From CAISGS01 sp044376615 (lineage in GTDB: Bacteria; Pseudomonadota; Alphaproteobacteria; Caulobacterales; Caulobacteraceae): a stretch of DNA of 42,084 nucleotides. A program made the translations under genes and the position numbers. The stretch is from the NCBI GenBank assembly GCA_044376615.1, contig JBILKO010000013.1, positions 1 through 42,084 of the forward strand, given 5' to 3'. Positions within the stretch are counted from its first letter, which is position 1. Each line of letters begins with the position of its first letter. The notes beneath the pieces were generated by a model. That model did not search any database and had not been told where the DNA came from. It saw nothing but the letters and a program-made list of their open reading frames with translations. Of the stretch, positions 16,641-24,411 are shown piece after piece.

Positions 16641-17020
16641 GCAAGGGCGCGGTTCCCTGGCCGGTAAGCCTGGTTTTAGACCGAGGCCATAACCGGCTCG
16701 ATATCCTGTTCGATGACGGACAAACCTATCAGCTCAGCGCCGAATACTTACGCGTCATGACGCCCAGCGCTGAAGACCGAGGCCATGGCCCAGCCGCAGG
16801 GCCTGGACAGGGCGGGCGCACCGTCTCCGGCAAGGCTGATGTAAGATTAGAAACCCTAACCCCCATTGGACGGTATGCGGTGCGGCTTGGCTTTAGCGAT
16901 GGGCACGATACCGGCCTTTACACCTGGGCCCTGCTTGCGCAGCTGGGCCAGGACCAGGAGAGGCTTTGGTCAGACTATCTGTCAGCCCTCGAGAAACAGG
17001 GCTTGAATCGCCAGCCCTAA
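16637..17020 (+). CDS. DUF971 domain protein (gamma-butyrobetaine hydroxylase-like N-terminal domain)
   Basis: A 127-aa protein with the DUF971 pattern: PVSLVLDRGHNRLDILFDDG, AEYLRVMTPSAE, then IGRYAVRLGFSDGHDTGLYTW. The start is GTG at 16637, overlapping the Trm112 stop (GTGA). Stand-alone DUF971 proteins are often linked to Fe-S carrier (Mrp) genes, but none is seen here. Its TAA overlaps the stop of the convergent UbiH-like gene in CTAA. Confidence 0.9.
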   Translation: MSKGAVPWPVSLVLDRGHNRLDILFDDGQTYQLSAEYLRVMTPSAEDRGHGPAAGPGQGGRTVSGKADVRLETLTPIGRYAVRLGFSDGHDTGLYTWALLAQLGQDQERLWSDYLSALEKQGLNRQP

Positions 17021-18267
17021 AGCGCTTGGCCGCGCAAAAGCCTGGGCAAATCACCGATCGCGCCGCCCGCCTCATGCATGAAAAACCGCCGCGCTGGGCC
17101 AATACGATTGACCACCGCCATGCCAAGCCCGCGAACCAGCCTCAAGAACGGATTATCATTGGAAAACAGGCGGACAAACACGTCCGTGGCCGCCGCCAAC
17201 ATAACATTGTCAAACCGGCGCCAAGCGGCATAACGCTCGAGCACCAGTTCGGAGCCGATGTCCTCGCCCAAGCGATGGGCCTCAACCAGGACCTGCGCCA
17301 AGGCGGCTGCGTCTTTTAGACCCAGATTAAGCCCCTGACCGGCGATGGGGTGAACGCCATGAGCGGCGTCGCCCAGCAAGGCCAGTCTTGGCCGCACCAT
17401 CTGCTCGGCCAATTGCAGGGCAAGCGGATAGACAAAGCGCGGACCCAGGACCTTTATCTCGCCAAGATAAGCGCCGAACCGGCGGCGCAGATGGGCCTCA
17501 AAGACTTCGGGGCGGGCATCGGCGAGGGCACGGCCACGAGCGGTTTTCTCGGTCCAGACCAGGCTGGCGCGATTGTCGGTCAAGGGCAGGATGGCAAAGG
17601 GGCCAGAGGGCAGGAAGTATTCATGGGCAATGCCTTCATGCGCCCGCTCCATCGCCACAGTCGCGACCAGCCCGACCTGATCATAATCCCAGCCGATCAG
17701 ACCGATCCCAGCGTGCTGACGGACCAAAGAGTGACGCCCTTCTGCCCCCACCACCAGCGGCGCCTTGAGCGTCTGGCCACTCGTTAGGGCGACGGTCGCG
17801 CCTTTCGCCTCGACCTGAAGAGTCTGAACCTCGGCCGGAGCAAAAACATCCAGGCCGGCCCGGCGCACCGCCGCAATGAGAGCGACCCGGATCTGGCGGT
17901 TTTCCAGCATATAGCCGAGCGGCTCACCGTCCGAGCGATCGGCGATCTCAGCCGATTCAAACCTTAAGAATGCGGGGCCTGCGACAGTCGCAGCCGCGCC
18001 CGGCGCGCGGCCATCGGTCACCAGAATCTGCTCAATGCGCTGGGCGTGGGGCGGCAAGTCTTCGGCCACGCCCAAAACCTGCCACAGCCGAAAGCTGGAA
18101 TAGGCAATGGCTGAGGCACGGCCATCAAAATCCTTAGCCACTTGCGTGTCTTGCGGCGCAAGATCGATCAGGGCCGGGCGCAGGCCACCGCTAGCCAGGG
18201 CCAGCGCCAGGGTCATGCCCGACATGCCGCCGCCAATAATGATCACATCGAAATCCTGCGCGGTCAT
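17017..18267 (-). CDS. UbiH/UbiF/COQ6-family FAD-dependent monooxygenase
   Basis: A 416-aa flavin hydroxylase, probably acting on the ubiquinone ring. The N-terminal Rossmann motif is VIIIGGGMSGMTLALALA, and the mid-protein segment GLIGWDYDQVGLVATV is typical of the family. The second FAD motif is LLGDAAHGVHPIAGQGLNLGLKDAAAL. The start is the ATG at 18267 (MTAQDFDV); the open frame upstream lacks family sequence. Which ring position it hydroxylates cannot be told. It lies divergent to ftsK with a 148-nt spacer rich in inverted repeats. Confidence 0.92.
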   Translation of the reverse strand: MTAQDFDVIIIGGGMSGMTLALALASGGLRPALIDLAPQDTQVAKDFDGRASAIAYSSFRLWQVLGVAEDLPPHAQRIEQILVTDGRAPGAAATVAGPAFLRFESAEIADRSDGEPLGYMLENRQIRVALIAAVRRAGLDVFAPAEVQTLQVEAKGATVALTSGQTLKAPLVVGAEGRHSLVRQHAGIGLIGWDYDQVGLVATVAMERAHEGIAHEYFLPSGPFAILPLTDNRASLVWTEKTARGRALADARPEVFEAHLRRRFGAYLGEIKVLGPRFVYPLALQLAEQMVRPRLALLGDAAHGVHPIAGQGLNLGLKDAAALAQVLVEAHRLGEDIGSELVLERYAAWRRFDNVMLAAATDVFVRLFSNDNPFLRLVRGLGMAVVNRIGPARRFFMHEAGGAIGDLPRLLRGQAL

Positions 18268-18415
18268 AGGCCCTCTTAGCTTGGTCTCTTGGTCGCAAAC
18301 TGGCCGAAAAACAAACCTCGGCGTTAACGGACCGGTCAATGGTAAACTGATATTGACCATTTTGCCTAAGATTCAATCGCCTTAGGCTTGGGTGCGCAGT
18401 TAGCGGGAGTTTTAT
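18268..18415. promoter_or_regulatory. Divergent ubiH-like/ftsK intergenic region with two inverted repeats
   Basis: 148 nt. Repeat 1 is GGTCAAT (18334-18340) / ATTGACC (18352-18358), each arm carrying a TTGACC -35-like hexamer pointing outward, and nested with AATGGT / ACCATT. Repeat 2 is GCCTAAG (18364-18370) / CTTAGGC (18381-18387). Its loop side holds a GATTC site (GANTC, the CcrM methylation target). No good -10 boxes pair with the hexamers. Confidence 0.5.
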
Positions 18416-20746
18416 ATGGCGCGGCTGGCGCGAAGGTCTAATCGCGAACTCTTAATGATGGCGCTCGCGGCCGGATGGCGCCATCCCGTGACCGAGCGGT
18501 TTCGCGGCGGACTGGTCGCCGCGATCGGCCTGGGCCTTGTCCTATCGCTGGCCAGCTATAACCCAACCGACCCTAGCTTTAATGCCGATTCAGCCAGCCC
18601 AGCCCACAATTGGCTCGGCGGCCTGGGCGCGAGCCTTGCCGATCTGACCATGCAATCCCTGGGCCTGGCTGCCTGGGTCCTAGCCGCCTTAATCCTCAGC
18701 CTTGGCCTTTCTCGGGCGACCAGCCTAGATCCGGCCGATAGTCGCACCAGCCTAAGGCTAAGGGCCCTGGCCGGGACGGCAGGGGTCTTAGTCTTGTCGG
18801 GCGTGTTACAGGCCGCGCCAACACCAGCAACCTGGCCATTGGCACGCGGTCTTGGCGGGTTTTGGGGCGAATCGGTCCTGGCCGGGACCGTTTCTGGCCT
18901 CGAATTTATCCGCATGCCCGCCGCCTGGCCAGTCGCGCTTGGCCTGCTCAGCGTGCTGAGCCTTGTTGCCCTAGTCTATGGCCTGGGCCTTAGCCGCTCT
19001 GGCCTTGCGACCCTTTTAGCCCAGATAAGGCCTGCTAAGGCACCCGAGCCAGCCGCGCCCAAGGCCCGGCGTGCGCCGCGTCAAGTCGCGAACACCCTAT
19101 CTGATGACGTCCAAGATCCAAGCGACTTGAGCTCCGACCATCCCACGGCGGCGCCAGAGCCTGCGGCCCAGGTCCTGAACATTAAGCCGCCCAAGAGCTC
19201 GCGCCGCGAAACGGTTGAAAATCAGGGGGCCTTTGACTTCATCAAGCCCGGCGGCTTCCAGCTGCCGGAACTAGCCATGCTGGCCAAGTCAAAGCCAAGA
19301 TCTTCAGCCTTTGACGAGGAATCCTTAAGACAAAATGCCCGGCTCTTAGAGACCGTCCTTGCCGAATTCGGCGTCAAGGGTCAGATCGACCAGATCCGGC
19401 CTGGGCCAGTCGTCACCCTTTATGAGCTGGTCCCAGCAGCAGGCGTTAAACACGCCCGGGTTGTGGCTCTGTCCGATGATATTGCCAGGTCGATGAGCGC
19501 CCGGGCTTGCCGCGTTGCTGTGGTTCAAGGGCGCAATGCAATCGGGATTGAGCTGCCCAATGCCCGGCGCGAAACCGTCTATCTGCGCGACCTGCTCGCC
19601 TCATCGGAATACGAAAAATCCAGCCAGATCCTACCCATGGCCCTGGGTGAGACCATTGGCGGCGAGCCCTATATTGCCGACATGTCGAAAATGCCCCACC
19701 TCTTGATCGCCGGGACCACCGGGTCGGGTAAGTCGGTTGGGGTCAATGCCATGATCTTGTCGATCCTTTACCGGCTGCCGCCTGATCAGTGCAAATTCAT
19801 CATGATCGACCCGAAAATGCTGGAATTGTCGGTCTATGACGGCATTCCGCACCTCTTAGCCCCCGTCGTGACAGACCCAAAAAAGGCCATTGTCGCCCTC
19901 AAATGGACCGTGCGCGAAATGGAAGACCGCTATAGGCGCATGTCCAAGATTGGGGTGCGCAATATTGGTGGCTTTAATGACAAGGCCAATGAAGCCAAGG
20001 CCAAGGGCGAGCATTTTGTCCGCACCGTCCAGACCGGCTTTGATGAGACCGGCAAGCCGGTCTATGAAGAAGAAAAGCTCAACCCTGAACCCATGCCTTA
20101 TCTGGTCGTGGTGATCGATGAGGTTGCCGACCTGATGATGGTGGCCGGCAAGGATATTGAGGGGGCGGTGCAAAGACTGGCCCAGATGGCGCGGGCGGCC
20201 GGTATTCACCTGATTATGGCTACGCAGCGCCCCTCGGTTGATGTCATTACCGGCACGATCAAGGCCAATTTCCCAACCCGGATCAGCTTTCAGGTCACCT
20301 CCAAAATCGATAGCCGCACCATTATGGGCGAGCAGGGGGCCGAGCAATTACTCGGCCAGGGCGACATGCTCTATATGGCCGGCGGCGGACGCATTACCCG
20401 CCTGCACGGGCCCTTTGTCTCTGATAGCGAGGTCGAGACAGTGGCCGCCTATCTGCGGCGCCAGGGCCAGCCGCAATATCTCGAAGACATTACCGCCGGC
20501 GGCGACGAGGACGGTGAAGACGGCGAGCTGGGCGAAGGCGGGTCTTCGGGCGATGACCTGTATGACCGCGCCGTTGCCGTGGTGACCCGCGACCGCAAGG
20601 CCTCAACCAGCTATATTCAGCGCCGCCTGCAAATCGGCTATAATCGCGCCGCCTCCTTGATGGAGAAAATGGAGCGCGAGGGCGTGGTGACCGCCGCCAA
20701 CCATGCCGGTAAGCGTGATATTCTCGCCGCGCCACCGCCACATTAA
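18416..20746 (+). CDS. ftsK: DNA translocase FtsK
   Basis: A 776-aa FtsK/SpoIIIE translocase that pumps DNA at the division septum and aids dimer resolution. The N-terminal ~200 residues hold about four membrane spans, followed by a Pro/Ala-rich linker. The motor has Walker A GTTGSGKSVGVN, Walker B YLVVVIDEVADLMM, and the MATQRPSVDVITGTIKANFPTRI segment. The C-terminal gamma winged-helix domain (SYIQRRLQIGYNRAASLMEKMEREGVV) would read KOPS-type sites. Start ATG at 18416, with GCGGGAG about 7 nt upstream. LolA follows by 59 nt. Confidence 0.97.
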   Translation: MARLARRSNRELLMMALAAGWRHPVTERFRGGLVAAIGLGLVLSLASYNPTDPSFNADSASPAHNWLGGLGASLADLTMQSLGLAAWVLAALILSLGLSRATSLDPADSRTSLRLRALAGTAGVLVLSGVLQAAPTPATWPLARGLGGFWGESVLAGTVSGLEFIRMPAAWPVALGLLSVLSLVALVYGLGLSRSGLATLLAQIRPAKAPEPAAPKARRAPRQVANTLSDDVQDPSDLSSDHPTAAPEPAAQVLNIKPPKSSRRETVENQGAFDFIKPGGFQLPELAMLAKSKPRSSAFDEESLRQNARLLETVLAEFGVKGQIDQIRPGPVVTLYELVPAAGVKHARVVALSDDIARSMSARACRVAVVQGRNAIGIELPNARRETVYLRDLLASSEYEKSSQILPMALGETIGGEPYIADMSKMPHLLIAGTTGSGKSVGVNAMILSILYRLPPDQCKFIMIDPKMLELSVYDGIPHLLAPVVTDPKKAIVALKWTVREMEDRYRRMSKIGVRNIGGFNDKANEAKAKGEHFVRTVQTGFDETGKPVYEEEKLNPEPMPYLVVVIDEVADLMMVAGKDIEGAVQRLAQMARAAGIHLIMATQRPSVDVITGTIKANFPTRISFQVTSKIDSRTIMGEQGAEQLLGQGDMLYMAGGGRITRLHGPFVSDSEVETVAAYLRRQGQPQYLEDITAGGDEDGEDGELGEGGSSGDDLYDRAVAVVTRDRKASTSYIQRRLQIGYNRAASLMEKMEREGVVTAANHAGKRDILAAPPPH

Positions 20747-20805
20747 CGCGCGATGGATTGGGCTATATTTACCGCCCACTGACCTTGCCAATCCTCAGGA
20801 TCCAC

Positions 20806-21462
20806 ATGTCCAGATCATATCTTGCCGCGCTTCTTGGCCTCGCTCTCCTAATGCCCAATGCTGGACTGGCCCAGTCGCCCGCGCAAAAGGCGGCCGTCGC
20901 GGCCAAGGCCCTGTCGCCAGCCGAACGCGCCCTGGTCGATCAGGCCAGCGCCTATCTGGAAGGCCTTAGTCAGGCCAAGGGCCGATTCTTGCAAACCGAT
21001 GCGCGCGGCGGCCAGATCCGCGGCGATCTTTTTTTGCAGCGGCCCGGCAAGGTCCGCTTTGCCTATGATGCGCCGCGCGGGCTCATAGTCGTCTCCGATG
21101 GCTATAATGTTTCGGTGGCCGATAGCCGGCTGAAGACCTTCGATAAGTATCCCCTTGGCGCGACCCCGCTTGCCCTCCTCTTGGCGCGGCATGTGCGGCT
21201 AGATCAGGGGGTCGTGATTGATAAGGTCATCCAGACCGGTGACGGGTTTTCAATCCAAGCCCGCGATGGGCGCAAACAAGCCGAAGGTAAGATTGAGCTG
21301 GTCTTTGCCAATTCGCCCCTGACGCTTCGGTCCTGGACGGTCTCGGATGCCCAGGGCCAGAGCACCCGGGTCGAAATCCTAGAACTCAAGCCGGTGTCTG
21401 GCTTGTCGGCATCGCTCTTTCAATTGCGCGATCCCAGGGTTCTGCCCACGACTCGGCGCTAG
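20806..21462 (+). CDS. lolA: Outer-membrane lipoprotein carrier protein LolA
   Basis: A 218-aa periplasmic protein. The signal peptide (MSRSYLAALLGLALLMPNAGLAQS) is followed by the LolA pattern QAKGRFLQTDARGGQIRG, LFLQRPGKVRFAYDAP, then LKTFDKYPLGATPLALLLA. It would ferry lipoproteins from the inner to the outer membrane. The start is the ATG at 20806 with AGGA upstream; the frame is open to 20758, but that part has no signal-peptide character. Lies downstream of ftsK, a common alphaproteobacterial arrangement. Confidence 0.95.
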   Translation: MSRSYLAALLGLALLMPNAGLAQSPAQKAAVAAKALSPAERALVDQASAYLEGLSQAKGRFLQTDARGGQIRGDLFLQRPGKVRFAYDAPRGLIVVSDGYNVSVADSRLKTFDKYPLGATPLALLLARHVRLDQGVVIDKVIQTGDGFSIQARDGRKQAEGKIELVFANSPLTLRSWTVSDAQGQSTRVEILELKPVSGLSASLFQLRDPRVLPTTRR

Positions 21463-21504
21463 GTGTGACATTTTGACGACAGGCAAGAAGCTTGTGCAAT
21501 TTTC

Positions 21505-21536
21505 TTGACTTTTTATGCTGACGTTGCAATTATAAC
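21505..21536 (+). promoter_or_regulatory. Putative promoter of an intergenic small RNA
   Basis: TTGACT (21505-21510) and TATAAC (21531-21536) are each close to consensus, but they are 20 nt apart, which is longer than ideal. They sit in a clearly AT-rich patch inside GC-rich DNA, after lolA. A transcript would begin near 21542 and end at the terminator at 21620-21653. Confidence 0.4.
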
Positions 21537-21541
21537 ACTTA

Positions 21542-21653
21542 TGAAGGCGGCGGTCCTGGCGACAGCTTCCCGATCCTGCGTCGGACCCTATCCCCTCCCG
21601 GCGACGGTTATACCCCTTGACGCTCGGTCGCGCTTTGCGCACCGGGCGTTTTT
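21542..21653 (+). ncRNA. Candidate small RNA of about 110 nt between lolA and xthA
   Basis: A predicted stand-alone transcription unit with promoter-like boxes at 21505-21536 and a strong intrinsic terminator at its 3' end. A 5' stem GGTCC/GGACC, with GAC/GTC inside it, would expose the loop CTTCCCGATCC. A second C-rich stretch, CCCTATCCCCTCCC, lies between the two hairpins. C-rich unpaired loops are typical of alphaproteobacterial trans-acting sRNAs that bind Shine-Dalgarno regions. I cannot match it to a named family. The boundaries are inferred. Confidence 0.5.
21620..21653 (+). terminator. Strong rho-independent terminator
   Basis: The stem ACGCTCGGT-(C)-GCGC pairs with GCGC-ACCGGGCGT across a TTT loop (21620-21649), with one bulged C and one G-T pair. 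A T-run follows (21649-21653). It lies 55 nt before xthA and cannot serve xthA, so it ends an upstream transcript: lolA or the predicted sRNA. Confidence 0.85.
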
Positions 21654-21707
21654 CTTATTGGCGAAACAGGCTATAGGCCAAGATCATCGCTGATACGGAC
21701 TCACCCC

Positions 21708-22508
21708 ATGCGCCTTGCCACCTGGAATATCAATTCTGTTCGATTAAGAATCGACCAGGTCGCCCGGTTTGTCTCCGAACACGCGCCCGACGTCCTGTGC
21801 CTACAGGAAATCAAGTGCCAGGAGGCCGAGTTTCCAGCCCAGGCCTTTATCGATATGGGCCTGCCCCACCTGGCGATTCGCGGCCAAAAGGGCTTTCACG
21901 GCGTCGCGATTGCCTCGCGCCTTCCGCTTGAGCCGGCAGAGGATCTTGGGGCCTGCCGCGAAGGGCATGCCCGGTCGGTCTCGGTCAAGGTGGCCGGCAT
22001 TGAGCTGCATAATCTCTATATTCCGGCCGGCGGCGATGTTCCCGATCGCGAAGCCAATGCGAAATTTGACCATAAGCTGAGCTTTTTCGAGCGCCTGACC
22101 GCCAATATGGCTGCCCGCGATCCCATGGCGCCCCTGATCCTGACCGGCGATATGAATGTCGCGCCCGGAGAAAACGATGTCTGGAGCCATAAGCAGATGC
22201 TGCGAGTTGTCAGCCATACACCGCCAGAGCTTGAGGCCATGGCCCGTCTTCATGCTGCGCTCAATTTTATCGACCTGCCCAGAGCGGCAATCCCTGAACC
22301 GCAAAAGCTTTATTCTTGGTGGAGCTACCGCGCCGCTGATTTTCGCGCGTCTAATCGCGGCCTAAGGCTGGACCATATCTTAGCCAGCCCCGGCCTTCGC
22401 GAAGCCGCCTTTGCGACGGGTTCGGTTCAGGCCCGTGTACACGACACGGTGCGGGAATGGGAAAAGCCCAGCGACCATGCCCCGGTCAGCGTCGATCTGG
22501 CCCTCTAG
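21708..22508 (+). CDS. xthA: Exodeoxyribonuclease III
   Basis: A 266-aa Mg-dependent exonuclease III / AP endonuclease of the EEP fold. Visible motifs are MRLATWNINSVRLR, DVLCLQEIKCQEAEFP (metal-binding Glu), NLYIPAGGD, LTGDMNVAP and SDHAPVSVDL (catalytic Asp-His). LRLDHILASP is also conserved. Start ATG at 21708 directly downstream of a terminator, so it must have its own promoter, perhaps around TATAGG at 21672. Its TAG overlaps the stop of the convergent response regulator gene (CTAG, 22505-22508). Confidence 0.95.
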   Translation: MRLATWNINSVRLRIDQVARFVSEHAPDVLCLQEIKCQEAEFPAQAFIDMGLPHLAIRGQKGFHGVAIASRLPLEPAEDLGACREGHARSVSVKVAGIELHNLYIPAGGDVPDREANAKFDHKLSFFERLTANMAARDPMAPLILTGDMNVAPGENDVWSHKQMLRVVSHTPPELEAMARLHAALNFIDLPRAAIPEPQKLYSWWSYRAADFRASNRGLRLDHILASPGLREAAFATGSVQARVHDTVREWEKPSDHAPVSVDLAL

Positions 22509-23191
22509 GGCACAAGCCGATAGCCACCAGGCTCGGTCAGCAATAGGCGCGCATGGCCAGGATCTGGCTCAACCTTCTGCCGCAAGCGATAGACATGGGT
22601 CTCGAGCGTATGGGTGGTGACGGCGGCATTATAGCCCCAGACCTCGGCCAATAATTCTTCCCGAGGCACGGGATTGGGCGCCGACCGGAACAAGTATTTG
22701 AGAATATTGGTTTCTTTCTCGGTCAGCCGGATCTTTTTTTGTTTGGCGTCGATCAAGACCTTGGCCGCCGGGCGAAATTCATAGGGCCCGACCCGATAGA
22801 CGGCATCTTCGGACTGCTCATGCACCCTTAGCTGGGCGCGGATGCGAGCGAGCAAGACGGCAAATTTAAAGGGCTTGGTGACATAGTCATTGGCCCCCGC
22901 CTCTAGGCCCATTATCGTATCGCTGTCCTGAACAGCGGCTGTCAGCATGATAACCGGGGCGGTGACGCCAGCTGCCCGCATACGGCGGCAAACCTCGCGG
23001 CCATTAATGTCAGGCAGATCGACATCGAGCAAGATCAGGTCCGGCTGGATTTCCTGGGCCCTTGCGGCACCTTCAATTCCGGTTTGTGCCTGCTGGACGA
23101 CAAAATCGTCCTGCAGATCCAATTGCTCAGCCAGGGCCGTGCGCAGATCGGCATCATCGTCTATAATCAAAAGCGTTTTATGCTGAGCCAT
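22505..23191 (-). CDS. OmpR-family response regulator (orphan)
   Basis: A 228-aa two-component regulator. The receiver domain has the acidic pocket (LLIIDDDADLR), the phospho-acceptor Asp in LILLDVDLPDINGREV, the Thr/Ser-type PVIMLTAA and Lys in YVTKPFKF. The C-terminal winged helix shows KIRLTEKETNILKYLFR and EVWGYNAAVTTHTLETHVYRLRQK. No histidine kinase gene is adjacent, so the partner is unknown. The start is placed at the ATG at 23191; an in-frame ATG at 23203 would add four residues and overlap less typical sequence. A similar gene next to exonuclease III occurs in Caulobacter relatives, as I recall. Confidence 0.9.
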   Translation of the reverse strand: MAQHKTLLIIDDDADLRTALAEQLDLQDDFVVQQAQTGIEGAARAQEIQPDLILLDVDLPDINGREVCRRMRAAGVTAPVIMLTAAVQDSDTIMGLEAGANDYVTKPFKFAVLLARIRAQLRVHEQSEDAVYRVGPYEFRPAAKVLIDAKQKKIRLTEKETNILKYLFRSAPNPVPREELLAEVWGYNAAVTTHTLETHVYRLRQKVEPDPGHARLLLTEPGGYRLVP

Positions 23192-23249
23192 GTTTAGGAC
23201 CATGCATGGGCGGGCAGGATTGACAAGACCCCGGACGAGAGATGGTGGG

Positions 23250-23756
23250 ATGATATTTGTTGCAACCGCTAAAGGCCAGTTTCATTTCAGCCAAATCCAG
23301 GTGCCTTGCGCGCTGGGGCGCGGCGGGGTCATAGCCGCCGAAAACAAGACCGAAGGCGACGGGGCCAGCCCGACGGGCACCTGGCCAATCCGCCGGTTTC
23401 TGTACCGTGCCGACCGGCTGCAAAAGCCGAAGGCCCAGCTAGCCCTATCCGCCATTCAGCCTAATGATGGTTGGTGCGATGCCAGTCATGACCCAGCCTA
23501 TAACCAGGCGGTCACCCTGCCCTATCCGGCCAGCTGCGAAAATCTTTGGCGCGAGGACGAGGTCTATGACCTGATTGGCATATTGGGCCACAATGATGAC
23601 CCGGTTGTCCCTGATCGCGGCTCGGCAATTTTCTTGCATATTGCCAGGCCGGGCTATTTACCGACTGAGGGCTGCATTGCCTTGAGCCTAGAGCATATGC
23701 TCGAGGTCATGGCCTTGGCTGAGCCTGGCTCGGCCATCAAGATTACGGGTGACTAG
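23250..23756 (+). CDS. L,D-transpeptidase family protein (YkuD fold)
   Basis: A 168-aa protein with the YkuD catalytic signature: IGILGHNDDPVVP followed by SAIFLHIARPGYLPTEGCIALS, with the active-site His and Cys. N-terminally it has LGRGGVIAAENKTEGDGASPTGTWPI, the usual GDGxTPxG segment. These enzymes form 3-3 peptidoglycan crosslinks or attach proteins to the wall, but no signal peptide is visible here. The start is taken as the ATG at 23250 with GGTGGG upstream; the frame is open to 23190. It is divergent from the response regulator and overlaps the 3' end of yggS by 14 nt. Confidence 0.87.
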   Translation: MIFVATAKGQFHFSQIQVPCALGRGGVIAAENKTEGDGASPTGTWPIRRFLYRADRLQKPKAQLALSAIQPNDGWCDASHDPAYNQAVTLPYPASCENLWREDEVYDLIGILGHNDDPVVPDRGSAIFLHIARPGYLPTEGCIALSLEHMLEVMALAEPGSAIKITGD

Positions 23757-24411
23757 GCCGCTCGCCAAAAAGGGCTGACCCGACGCGAACCGAGGTTGCG
23801 CCATAGACAATCGCGGTCTCGAAATCGGCGCTCATGCCCATGGACAGCTTTTCCAACCCATTTCGCGCAGCAATCTTGGCCAAAAGAGCAAAATGCATGG
23901 CTGGGGGCTGATCATGGGGCGGGATGCACATCAGACCTTCTATTTCTAGGCCAAGGTCCTGACGGCAATGGGCGATGAATTCATCCGTATCGTGCGGCGC
24001 AAGGCCAGCCTTTTGTGGCTCTTCGCCGGTATTGACCTGAACATAAAGGCGAACCCGTTTGCCTGTGCGCCCCATTTCATCGGCCAAGGCCTTGGCGAGC
24101 TTTGGGCGGTCCAGGGTTTCAATGACGTCAAATAGGGCGACGGCATCAGCAACCTTATTGGATTGCAATGGCCCGATCAGGCGAAGCTCTAACCCCTCGC
24201 GGCGATCTGACCAGCGCGCTTGCGCCTCCTGAACCCGGTTTTCCCCAAAAATTCGCTGGCCCTCAGCCAAGACCGGCGCAATGGCAGACCATTCTTGTTG
24301 CTTTGAGACGGCAACCAGCGCCACATCCTCAGGCCGCCTGCCCGAAGCAAGCGCGGCTGCGGTCATACGATTGAGAATAGACTGGCGAGGCGAAGATTGA
24401 GAAAGGGTCAT
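23743..24411 (-). CDS. YggS-type pyridoxal phosphate homeostasis protein (PLPBP/COG0325)
   Basis: A 222-aa single-domain PLP-binding barrel protein. The PLP lysine is K37 in ALVAVSKQQ. Other motifs are RIFGENRVQEAQARW, LRLIGPLQSNKV, VQVNTGEEPQKAG, EGLMCIPP, LSMGMSADFETAIVYGATSVRVGSALFG. The family keeps PLP and amino-acid pools balanced and has no known catalysis. Start ATG at 24411. Its start region overlaps the likely start of the divergent ThiE-like gene, and its 3' end overlaps the L,D-transpeptidase gene. Confidence 0.95.
   Translation of the reverse strand: MTLSQSSPRQSILNRMTAAALASGRRPEDVALVAVSKQQEWSAIAPVLAEGQRIFGENRVQEAQARWSDRREGLELRLIGPLQSNKVADAVALFDVIETLDRPKLAKALADEMGRTGKRVRLYVQVNTGEEPQKAGLAPHDTDEFIAHCRQDLGLEIEGLMCIPPHDQPPAMHFALLAKIAARNGLEKLSMGMSADFETAIVYGATSVRVGSALFGERPSHP

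Noticed and set aside
21541..21693. An open frame of 50 codons (ATG at 21541) across the lolA-xthA gap
   Set aside because: It has no ribosome binding site, runs through a strong terminator, and the composition does not look like protein. A non-coding RNA explains it better.
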